Assembly: GCF_001279525.1 (NCBI RefSeq)
Contig: NZ_LGDY01000100.1
Location: 1 to 64,000 of the forward strand
DNA from: Nocardia sp. NRRL S-836
GTDB lineage: Bacteria > Actinomycetota > Actinomycetes > Mycobacteriales > Pseudonocardiaceae
DNA: 64,000 nucleotides
Direction: 5' to 3'
The stretch's first letter is position 1. Each line of letters begins with the position of its first letter. This document shows positions 1 through 6,817 of the stretch, piece after piece. A program made the translations under genes and the position numbers. The notes under the pieces were generated by a model. That model made no database searches. It was not told the origin of the DNA and saw nothing but the letters and a program-made list of their open reading frames with translations.

Positions 1-900
1 CCGGGGGGGGGGCCCCCCCCCCCCCCCGCCGCGACCCCCCCCCCCCCCCCCGCCGCAGCTGCTCCCGCTCGAACACGACGAGGAGCTGCTCACCGAGCAC
101 GAGCTGCCGCTGGAGCTTCCCGAGTAGCCGCTCGACATCCCGGCCGGTGCGGCGAGCAACGAGCTGCGCACCGCGAGGTCCGGGTAGACGGTGAGGCCCC
201 CGAGGGCGACCAGCCCGGCCGCGCCCACCAGGGCCGCGTCGTCCGAGCCGGTCGCCCTGCCCCCTGCGGTGCGGGCGGCGTCGAGCGCACGATCCCCCTT
301 GGTGGTGCGCACGAGCTTGCCGCGCCGCGTCACGACGAAGATGAGCACGGCCGTGATGAGGAGCTGCAGCGTCAGCCAGCCCACGGGCGCGTCGATGACG
401 ATGCCGTTCACCCAGCGCACCAGACCGACCGCGAGCAGTAGCCACAGGAGCACGGACCCGTTGCGCCGCGCGGCTTTCACCACCTCCGGGCGGACGACGA
501 GCCCCAGCTCCTCCAGGCGCCCGCCGATCGCGGTGACGGCGCCGTCCCTGGCGACCGCGGGGATCATCAGGTTCACCGTGCGGTTGGTGTAGCGCCGGCT
601 GTCGTCGAGCACGGCGCGGTCCACCGGGTTGCGTGCCTGTGCCGAGCCGGTGGCCTGCACGGCGCCACGGCGTGAAGTCCTGAGCTCACCGGCGGTGAGC
701 AGCCGGGCGACGGCCGTTTCGGCCACGCGCTTCGGACCGCCCGCGAGATAGGCGAGCTCGTCCATGTCGAGTGACCGCACGGGCTGGCTCCCGCCGGCCC
801 GTGCGCGCACCCGGAACACGATCGCGACCAGCACCGCCAGTGCCAGCCCGATCCAGTACAGCTGAAGGAACTCCGGTCCGGACAATCCCCAAGGCCTCAC
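1..900 (-). CDS. TIGR04222-type membrane protein, C-terminus cut by contig edge
   Basis: Read on the minus strand from a GTG at 900 (V-R-P-W-G-L-S-G-P-E-F-L). A membrane helix (about residues 12-27) is followed by the LDMDELAYLAGGPKRVAETAVARLL segment typical of TIGR04222 proteins (key residues D-AYLAGG), then two further hydrophobic helices around residues 150-180. The tail becomes Ser/Cys and then Gly rich, as in this family, whose members usually end in a Gly/Cys repeat. No stop codon is visible before base 1. Bases 1-55 are long C and G runs that are probably miscalled repeats of the Gly/Cys tail. Function is unknown; an ATG-only search misses the gene because it starts with GTG. Confidence 0.8.
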   Translation of the reverse strand, partial: MRPWGLSGPEFLQLYWIGLALAVLVAIVFRVRARAGGSQPVRSLDMDELAYLAGGPKRVAETAVARLLTAGELRTSRRGAVQATGSAQARNPVDRAVLDDSRRYTNRTVNLMIPAVARDGAVTAIGGRLEELGLVVRPEVVKAARRNGSVLLWLLLAVGLVRWVNGIVIDAPVGWLTLQLLITAVLIFVVTRRGKLVRTTKGDRALDAARTAGGRATGSDDAALVGAAGLVALGGLTVYPDLAVRSSLLAAPAGMSSGYSGSSSGSSCSVSSSSSCSSGSSCGGGGGGGRGGGGGGPPPR

Positions 901-1130
901 GTGGCCCACCCCCTGACTGCACCCAAGACAACGCTTGGTTGGAGTACATGGTGTGGTCCGCGCCACAGCCTCACAAGGCTTGTTGACGAAGCCTTAGGGT
1001 TGCCGGTTCTTGTCGAGGTTTCCGCGCGACGACGGGGATGTGGCTCAGCTGGACGAGCCGCCGTCGACCCCGCTGGAGCCCTCACCGTCAGTGCCGAACT
1101 TTCGGACGATCATGGAGCCTCCCAGGTCGT

Positions 1131-1151
1131 GTCCGGCCGGCCCGGCCGGAC
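1131..1151 (-). terminator. Stem-loop after msrB
   Basis: Nine-base perfect stem GTCCGGCCG (1131-1139) with CGGCCGGAC (1143-1151) and a three-base loop, 14 bases beyond the msrB stop. No T-tract follows, as is common for actinobacterial terminators. The rest of 901-1165 shows no gene. Confidence 0.5.
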
Positions 1152-1165
1152 CCGGTCCCAGTCTC

Positions 1166-1588
1166 CTATTCGGACGGAACGAGTTTCAAGGAGACGGAGT
1201 TGATGCAGTAGCGCTGGTCCGTCGGGGTGGGGTACCCCTCACCTTCGAAAACGTGCCCGAGGTGGCTGTGGCATGTGGCGCAGAGCACTTCGACGCGCTT
1301 CATGCCGAGCGTGCGGTCCTCGCGCAGGATGACCGAGTCGCCCGCCAGCGGCGAGAAGAACGACGGCCACCCGCAGTGCGAGTCGAACTTGGTGTCGCTG
1401 CGGAAGAGCTCCGCGCCGCACGCACGGCACTCGTAGACGCCCTCGGTCTTGGTCTCGACGTACTCGCCGGTCCAGGGCCGTTCGGTGCCTGCCTGCCGCA
1501 GCACCGCGAACTCGGCGGGGTTGAGCTGGGCACGCCATTCCTCTTCGGAGCGCACGACTTTCGGGGTGGTGCCGACAACAGGTTCCAT
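1166..1588 (-). CDS. msrB: Peptide-methionine (R)-S-oxide reductase MsrB
   Basis: 140 residues, the usual length for MsrB, which reduces methionine-R-sulfoxide in oxidised cytoplasmic proteins using thioredoxin. Both zinc CxxC pairs are present (C54/C57 in CRAC and C103/C106 in CATC). So are the substrate-site HCGWPSF segment (71-77), the SHLGHVF motif (108-114), and the catalytic cysteine C128 in RYCINSVSL. The ATG is at 1588 with an AGGG a few bases upstream. It stands alone between two stem-loops, so it is probably monocistronic. Confidence 0.96.
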   Translation of the reverse strand: MEPVVGTTPKVVRSEEEWRAQLNPAEFAVLRQAGTERPWTGEYVETKTEGVYECRACGAELFRSDTKFDSHCGWPSFFSPLAGDSVILREDRTLGMKRVEVLCATCHSHLGHVFEGEGYPTPTDQRYCINSVSLKLVPSE

Positions 1589-1600
1589 GACCCTTTATAA

Positions 1601-1638
1601 CGCCGCCACGGCCGTTGGGCTTCCCGGCGGTGGCGGCG
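1601..1638. terminator. Stem-loop between the 96-aa gene and msrB
   Basis: Nine-base perfect arms CGCCGCCAC (1601-1609) and GTGGCGGCG (1630-1638), with an inner GCC/GGC pairing. It lies downstream of the 96-residue minus-strand gene (stop at 1703) and just upstream of the msrB start. Confidence 0.45.
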
Positions 1639-1702
1639 GGCGGTGCGGTCGTAAGACCCCGTTAAGAAGTGGGCTCGTTCAGGCCCGCCGCGAGGGCCGG
1701 TC

Positions 1703-1993
1703 TCAGAAGATGATGGTGAGGATGTCGCCCAGGGCGAACCAGATCGTCAGCGCGACGCCCAGCAGGATCAGGCCGACGACCAGGACCGCCACCAGCCGCT
1801 GGTGGCCGGTCGTGCGGTTCGCGGAGTCGGCGAAGTCCTGCACGCCGTCCAGGTAGCCCTCGACGGTGTAGCCGGGGCGTTCGCGCTTCATCCGGTCGAG
1901 GTGATCGGCGAACGCCTTCGTCTCCGGGTCCTGCGGGTCGAGCCCGATCAGCTCCTCCTGGAACTGCTCGCGCTCGTCCTTCGAATCGCCCAT
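1703..1993 (-). CDS. Small membrane protein, function unknown
   Basis: 96 residues starting at an ATG. The first ~60 residues are soluble and strongly charged (MGDSKDEREQFQEELIGLDP). A single C-terminal hydrophobic stretch (about residues 68-94, RLVAVLVVGLILLGVALTIW) should be a membrane helix, giving a tail-anchored or single-pass protein. I do not recognise a family. It is separated from the asparaginase gene by about 75 bases on the same strand. Confidence 0.75.
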   Translation of the reverse strand: MGDSKDEREQFQEELIGLDPQDPETKAFADHLDRMKRERPGYTVEGYLDGVQDFADSANRTTGHQRLVAVLVVGLILLGVALTIWFALGDILTIIF

Positions 1994-2067
1994 ACCACCA
2001 GCTTAGTGGCTGGGGGAGGGTCTGACGGGGAGGCCGCGTCGAGGTCAGTTCGCGGCTACCGAGCGGG

Positions 2068-3021
2068 TCAGCCGGCGAGGGCGAGTGCGGGCTTGACCGC
2101 GCCCACCGGGCGGCCGTGGCCCAGCACCGGCACGGTCGCGAGGTCGGCGATCCCGCCGACGTCCACGCCGAGCCGCTTGAGCACGGCGACGATGACGACG
2201 GCACGGGCGCGCGACGAGCCGTCGGCGATCTTGAGCGCGATGCCCTCGCCGGTGGGCAGGCCCACGGCGTAGACGCCCTCGGCGCCGTCCTTGGCGATGA
2301 CGCCGGGCAGGGCGGCCATCAGCGCGGTGACGTCCCGGCCGGTGCCGCCGACCCACTGCGGGAAGGCGTTCATGGCGGCGGCGACGCGGTGCTCCAGGGT
2401 GCCCTCGGGTGCGCTGGCGAGCGTGCCGAACGCCCTGGCCAGGCCGGTCAGGCTGATCGCGAAGATCGGTGCGCCGCAGCCGTCGACGCCGACCTGGGCG
2501 ACCGGTTCGCCCGCGATGTCGGCGATGGTGGCGCGGGTGGCGACCTGCAGCGGGTGGGCCGGGTCGAGGTAGTCGCCGGTCGGCCAGCCGTTGGCGACGC
2601 AGGTGGCGAGCATGGCGGCGTGCTTGCCGGAGCAGTTCATGTACTTCGGCGCGGGGGCCAGGCCGCGGGCCAGGTGCTGCGCGCGGGCCGCCTCGCCCAG
2701 GGGCAGGTCGGCGGTGCACTGGAGGGCGTCCTCGGTCAGACCGGCGGCGGCCAGGATGCGCAGGGCACCGTCGACGTGGAAGTCCTCGCCGGAGTGCGAC
2801 GCGCAGGCCAGCGCGAGCAGCTCGCCGTCGAGGTCCAGGCCGCTGCGCAGCATCGCGAGGGCCTGCAGCGGCTTGTTCGACGAGCGCGGGAACGCGACGT
2901 CGCCGGGCCGGCCGACCGACAGCACCGGGGCGCCGGTGCCGTCCGTGGCGACGACGGTGCCGTGGTGCACCGACTCCAGGAAGTCGCCCCGCCAGACCTC
3001 CGCGACCACCTCGTGCCCCAT
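2068..3021 (-). CDS. L-asparaginase II family (Rhizobium-type AnsA) amidohydrolase
   Basis: 317 residues from the ATG at 3021, chosen because GGAGG lies five bases upstream; a 12-residue longer reading exists but has no ribosome site. The protein matches the thermolabile asparaginase family that hydrolyses asparagine to aspartate and ammonia. Visible family signatures are PRSSNKPLQ (S-x-x-K type active site, about 45-53), ASHSGEDFH (74-82), NCSGKHAAML with its conserved cysteine (129-138), and GVDGCGAP. It is transcribed divergently from a GntR/FCD regulator, and a perfect 16-bp palindrome lies between them, suggesting direct control by that regulator. Substrate is assigned by family only. 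Confidence 0.88.
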   Translation of the reverse strand: MGHEVVAEVWRGDFLESVHHGTVVATDGTGAPVLSVGRPGDVAFPRSSNKPLQALAMLRSGLDLDGELLALACASHSGEDFHVDGALRILAAAGLTEDALQCTADLPLGEAARAQHLARGLAPAPKYMNCSGKHAAMLATCVANGWPTGDYLDPAHPLQVATRATIADIAGEPVAQVGVDGCGAPIFAISLTGLARAFGTLASAPEGTLEHRVAAAMNAFPQWVGGTGRDVTALMAALPGVIAKDGAEGVYAVGLPTGEGIALKIADGSSRARAVVIVAVLKRLGVDVGGIADLATVPVLGHGRPVGAVKPALALAG

Positions 3022-3054
3022 GACGCCTCCCTCAGACCCTGCGACCAGAACTGC

Positions 3055-3070
3055 CAACTGTCGACAGTTG
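3055..3070. promoter_or_regulatory. 16-bp perfect palindrome, likely GntR/FCD operator
   Basis: CAACTGTCGACAGTTG reads the same on both strands. It sits in the 106-base divergent region between the asparaginase (start 3021) and the FCD-type regulator (start 3128). GT..AC half-sites are typical of FadR-like operators, so autoregulation and control of the asparaginase are the natural inference. Confidence 0.6.
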
Positions 3071-3127
3071 ACGACGCACCTACTGTAGCTCCCGGACGGT
3101 CGGTGCCGTCCAGATCAGGAGACGAAC

Positions 3128-3775
3128 GTGACACCCCCGCTGCACCTCAGCCTGGCCGGTCAGGCCGTCGACGTCCTGCGCGAGCAGGTGCTGACCGGGG
3201 TGATCCCGGCGGGGGCGCGGGTCAACGAGGTCGAGGTGGCGCACCAGCTCGGCATCAGCCGCGGCCCGTTGCGCGAGGCGATCCGGCACCTGGCCTCGGA
3301 GGGGCTGCTGACGCTGGTGCCGCACCGGGGCGCGTTCGTGCCGGCCGCCGACGAGGACGAGGTGCGGGCGTTGTTCGAGCTGCGCACCGCGCTGGAGTGC
3401 GCGGCGGCGGAGCTGGCGGCCTCCCGGCGCACCGACGCCGACCTGGTGCGGCTGCACGAGGTGTGTGCCGAGTCGCGGCGCAACTACCGGGCCGGCCAGC
3501 CGTTCCCGTACCGGCTCGACCTCGCGTTCCACCAGGCGTTGCTGGACGCCGCCCGCAGCCCGCGGATCGCCGAGCAGGTGCGGCTCGTGCAGCAACGGGT
3601 CGTGCTCCTGCGCAGTGCCTTGGAGGACGACCCGTCACACCAGCACGCGTCGATGGACGACCACGACGAGTTGGTGCGGGCGATCCGGGACGGGGACGCG
3701 GCGCGCGCGTCGACCGTGATGCGACGCCATCTGTCGCGAGTGTGCGCGCAGATGCTGACGAGCCTCAACGCCTGA
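3128..3775 (+). CDS. GntR family transcriptional regulator, FCD (FadR) subfamily
   Basis: 215 residues from a GTG preceded by AGGAG. The N-terminal winged helix-turn-helix is clear (about residues 12-75: INEVEVAHQLGISRGPLREAIRHLASEGLL-type, with the RGPLREA recognition segment and the HRGAFVP wing). Residues ~80-210 form the all-helical FCD effector domain, with the DLAFHQALLDAARS and DDHDELVRAIRDGDA segments whose Asp/His residues usually bind a metal or organic acid. Divergent from the asparaginase gene, with a shared palindrome. The ligand is unknown; an amino acid or dicarboxylate is plausible from context. Confidence 0.93.
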   Translation: MTPPLHLSLAGQAVDVLREQVLTGVIPAGARVNEVEVAHQLGISRGPLREAIRHLASEGLLTLVPHRGAFVPAADEDEVRALFELRTALECAAAELAASRRTDADLVRLHEVCAESRRNYRAGQPFPYRLDLAFHQALLDAARSPRIAEQVRLVQQRVVLLRSALEDDPSHQHASMDDHDELVRAIRDGDAARASTVMRRHLSRVCAQMLTSLNA

Positions 3776-3815
3776 ATAATCGCCCCGGACAGGTGGGTGT
3801 GCGGAGGCGGGGGGA

Positions 3816-6146
3816 ATGCGCGGGACGACGTTCGGTGAGTTCCTGCGGTTCTACCGCCGCAGGGCCGGCCTCACGCAGGAGGAGCTCGCCTCCCGCACAG
3901 GGCTGAGCGTGCGCGCGTTGAGCGACCTCGAACGCGGGCGCGTCCACACGCCGCAGGCGACCACCGTCGACCTGCTCGTGGCCGGGCTCGGACTGGACCT
4001 GGGCGAGGCGGGGGAGTTCGGCACGCTGGCCCGGCTCGGTGAGGCGGTGCAGCCACGTCAGGAACGCGCCGACCGGACCTGCTCACCGCCGCCCGCCACC
4101 GAGCTGGTCGGACGGGCGGCGGAGCAGCGGCAGCTCGCGGAGTGGGTCGCGGAGGCGGCCACCGCGCAGGTGCTCGGCCTGGTCGTCGTGCACGGACCGC
4201 CCGGCGTCGGCAAGACGGCGCTCGCCGTCGACGCGGCCCACCGGTTCGGCTGCGCGTTCACCGACGGCTGCCTGTACCTCGACCTGCGCGGCATGGACCG
4301 CACGCCGCTGTCCGCCGACCGCGCGATCACCGGCCTGCTCACCGCGCTGGGCGTGCCGGACGCCCGGATGCCCTCCGACGCCGGCGACCGCGACCGCCTC
4401 TACCGCTCGATGCTGCGCGAACGCACCGTCCTGCTGGTGCTCGACAACGCCGCGAACGAGGCCCAGGTCCGGCCGCTGCTGGCCGCCGCTCCCGGCTCGC
4501 TCGTGCTCGTGACCAGCCGCAACGTCCTGGCGGGCCTGGTCGCCCGGCACCGCGTCGAGCTCGGCCCGCTCACCGGCGACGGCGCCGTCGCGCTGCTCGC
4601 CGCGGTGGCCGGCGACCGCGTCCGGGCCGATCGCGCGTCCGCCGGTCTCGTCGCGGGCCTGTGCGGCGGCATCCCGCTGGCACTCGCGATCGCGGGCCAC
4701 CGGCTCACCGGGCCGTGGTCGCCCCGCCAGCTCGCCGACCGGCTCTCCGGCGAACGCGACCGCCTCGACGTGCTGGCCACCGGCGACGTCCAGGTGCGCA
4801 CGGCGTTCGAGCTGTCCTACCGGCTGCTCGCGCCGACGACCGCCGCCGTGTTCCGCCGGCTCGCGCTCGTACCGGGCCCGGACACCTCGGTGGAGCTCGC
4901 CGCCGTCGCCGCGGAGGTCTCACCGGACGACGCCGAGGCGTTGCTGGAGGAGCTCGTCGACGCGAGCCTCGTGCGCCCCGGTGACCTCCCCGGCCGGTAC
5001 ACCTTCCACGACCTGATCCGGGACTACGCGCGCGAACGCCTTCACGGTGACGAACCCGGCCTCGACGCCCACCGCCTGCGAACGCGGAACTGGCTGATGA
5101 CCACCGCGACGGCCACGGCGGCGGCGTTCCACCCGGACGAGCAGGGCGCGGCGGACCTGGCGAGCGCGGACCGCTGGCTGCTCGCCGAGGTGGCGAACTG
5201 GCGTGGCGCGCTGCGCGACGCCGTCCGGGACGGTGACCACGAGTCCGTGCTGGCGCTGGCGAACGCGATGCACTGGTACTCCGACCACCGCGGCCAGGGT
5301 GATCTGTGGGTGGAGGTGTTCACGGCCGGTGTGGACGCGGCGCGCGCACTGGGCCGTGACGAAGAAGTGGCGAAACAGCTCAACTTCGTGTCGTGGGCGT
5401 ACTTCGCACGCGCGGCCCGGTTGCCGGCGGCCATGGAGAGCCACCTGGAGGCGCTGCGGGTCGCCGAGGGGTGCGGTTCGGTGCTGGAGACGGCCTGGGC
5501 GCACTACTACCGGTCGGGCATCGAGACGCGTCTGGGCGGCCACGCGACCGCCGTCACCCACGGCCGCCGCGCCGCGGAGCTGTTCCGCCAGGCCGGGCTG
5601 CCGATGGGCGTGGTGTTCGCGCTGTCGTTCACCGGCGTGCTGCTGCAACGGATGGGCCGCTTCGCCGACGCCGTGCGCACGCACCGTGCGGCCATCGCGG
5701 AGGAACGGGCGGTGCGCGGCACCCGGCGTGGTGTCGCACGGGAGAACACCGCCCAGCTGCTGCTGCGGCTCGCCGACAGCCTCACGGCGGCGGGCGAACC
5801 GGAGAACGCGCTGCCCGTGATCGCCGAAGCCGAGGCGCTGATCAGCGACTTCGGTGGCCTGCGCGCGGTGCTGCGGCACAGCAGGGGCCGCGCGCTGGCC
5901 GCGGCCGGGCGGTTCCCCGAGGCCCGCGAGCAGCTCGCCGGAGCGGTGGAGGGCGTGGGCGACCCGGAGCTGCGGGTGTCCGTGCTGATCGAGCTCGCGC
6001 GGATGTGCGACCGGATGGGCGACCACGACGCCGGCACACGGCATCGCGTGCGCGCGTTGGCCGAGAGCGAGGGCTACGAGTCGCCCGGCATGACGAAGCT
6101 GCAGCACGACGTCGCGGCGGCGCTGGGCATCCGGCTGACCGCCTAG
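3816..6146 (+). CDS. XRE HTH / NB-ARC / TPR regulator (AfsR-like without SARP domain)
   Basis: 776 residues. Residues 5-60 are an XRE-type helix-turn-helix (FYRRRAGLTQEELASRTGLS). Residues ~95-400 are an NB-ARC/STAND ATPase with a VGR motif (98-100), Walker A GPPGVGKT (127-134), Walker B VLLVLD (205-210), the VTSR sensor (232-235) and a GIPLAL motif. The C-terminal half (~450-776) is helical with TPR-like repeats. Such proteins are signal-dependent transcription factors, often near developmental or antibiotic genes. The ribosome site GGAGG lies just upstream. Its stop overlaps the stop of the convergent ssgA-like gene by two bases. The signal and targets are unknown. Confidence 0.92.
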   Translation: MRGTTFGEFLRFYRRRAGLTQEELASRTGLSVRALSDLERGRVHTPQATTVDLLVAGLGLDLGEAGEFGTLARLGEAVQPRQERADRTCSPPPATELVGRAAEQRQLAEWVAEAATAQVLGLVVVHGPPGVGKTALAVDAAHRFGCAFTDGCLYLDLRGMDRTPLSADRAITGLLTALGVPDARMPSDAGDRDRLYRSMLRERTVLLVLDNAANEAQVRPLLAAAPGSLVLVTSRNVLAGLVARHRVELGPLTGDGAVALLAAVAGDRVRADRASAGLVAGLCGGIPLALAIAGHRLTGPWSPRQLADRLSGERDRLDVLATGDVQVRTAFELSYRLLAPTTAAVFRRLALVPGPDTSVELAAVAAEVSPDDAEALLEELVDASLVRPGDLPGRYTFHDLIRDYARERLHGDEPGLDAHRLRTRNWLMTTATATAAAFHPDEQGAADLASADRWLLAEVANWRGALRDAVRDGDHESVLALANAMHWYSDHRGQGDLWVEVFTAGVDAARALGRDEEVAKQLNFVSWAYFARAARLPAAMESHLEALRVAEGCGSVLETAWAHYYRSGIETRLGGHATAVTHGRRAAELFRQAGLPMGVVFALSFTGVLLQRMGRFADAVRTHRAAIAEERAVRGTRRGVARENTAQLLLRLADSLTAAGEPENALPVIAEAEALISDFGGLRAVLRHSRGRALAAAGRFPEAREQLAGAVEGVGDPELRVSVLIELARMCDRMGDHDAGTRHRVRALAESEGYESPGMTKLQHDVAAALGIRLTA

Positions 6147-6523
6147 CGCAGCACCGAGCTGAGGAAGGCGTCCGCGTCGAACCGCTCGGTACCCGCCGGC
6201 ACCAGGAGGTGGGCGGCGTCGAGGAACTCGCGCAGCGTCGAGGCCGGCACCCGGAACACGGTGACGTGCCGCTCGGACACGAGCTCCAGCACCACCGCGC
6301 GGCCGCTCGGGCGCAGCCGCACGTCGCCCTCGCCCGCCGGCCGGGACAGGCCGTCCCTCAGCAGGTCGCGGCCCATGATCCAGGTGGTCACCGAGCCGCC
6401 GGAGTGGAAGTGCATCGTGACCGCGAACGGGTCGTCCGCCGAGTAGACCAGCTCCGTGTGCACGGGGGCCGGTGGGCCCTCAGGACGGACGAAGTCGAAG
6501 ACGGCGCGTGCTGCGACCCGCAT
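6143..6523 (-). CDS. SsgA/SsgB-like sporulation and cell division protein
   Basis: 126 residues from the ATG at 6523, which has GGGAG at a good distance; an ATG at 6535 is the alternative. The whole protein aligns with the SALP family found only in morphologically complex actinomycetes. Matching segments are VHTELVYSADDPFAVTMHFH, the WIMGRDLLRDGLSRPAGEGDVRL-type core (key W, RDLL-GL--P-G-GDVR), LLVPAGTE, and a C-terminal LSSVLR. SALPs steer septum placement and peptidoglycan processing during sporulation. This is strong evidence for a sporulating or fragmenting actinomycete. It is convergent with the NB-ARC regulator. Confidence 0.93.
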   Translation of the reverse strand: MRVAARAVFDFVRPEGPPAPVHTELVYSADDPFAVTMHFHSGGSVTTWIMGRDLLRDGLSRPAGEGDVRLRPSGRAVVLELVSERHVTVFRVPASTLREFLDAAHLLVPAGTERFDADAFLSSVLR

Positions 6524-6792
6524 CAGAGCTCCCATTGTTCGCCGGTGGTCACTGGAGCTCACGTGGTGTGCGGCGAAATGGTTCACGGACGGGCCCTTTC
6601 TTTCCCCATTGCGTCGCGGGGGGAAGGACCGGCGGTGCCGCTCACCTCCGCAGATCTGCCCCAACGGTCGCCCGGCCGGGCCCGGCGGACGTGCCGCGGC
6701 ACGGGTGTGACCGCGTCCGGGCCGGTGACCGGTCCGGGAACTTCTGCCGGTCGTTCTTCATTGTCCTTCCGCTGACGAGGCGATTTCCTGGA

Positions 6793-6814
6793 ATCCGTCC
6801 CAGAAAGGACGGAT
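6793..6814 (+). promoter_or_regulatory. Inverted repeat covering the ribosome site of the AAA-LuxR gene
   Basis: Perfect eight-base arms ATCCGTCC (6793-6800) and GGACGGAT (6807-6814) with a six-base spacer, ending three bases before the ATG at 6818. The AAAGGA ribosome site lies in the loop and right arm. It could be an RNA hairpin limiting translation or a DNA operator. The remainder of 6524-6792 is a divergent promoter region without a visible gene. Confidence 0.5.
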
Positions 6815-6817
6815 GAC

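Noticed and set aside
1035..1070. tRNA-like D-arm (GGGGATGTGGCTCAGCTGG...)
   Set aside because: No anticodon stem, T-arm (GTTCGA) or matching acceptor end follows within 90 bases; treated as chance.
2116..3906. Long plus-strand frame opposite the asparaginase gene
   Set aside because: Arg/Gly/Ala-rich shadow of the minus-strand gene with no recognisable domain, as expected in very GC-rich DNA.
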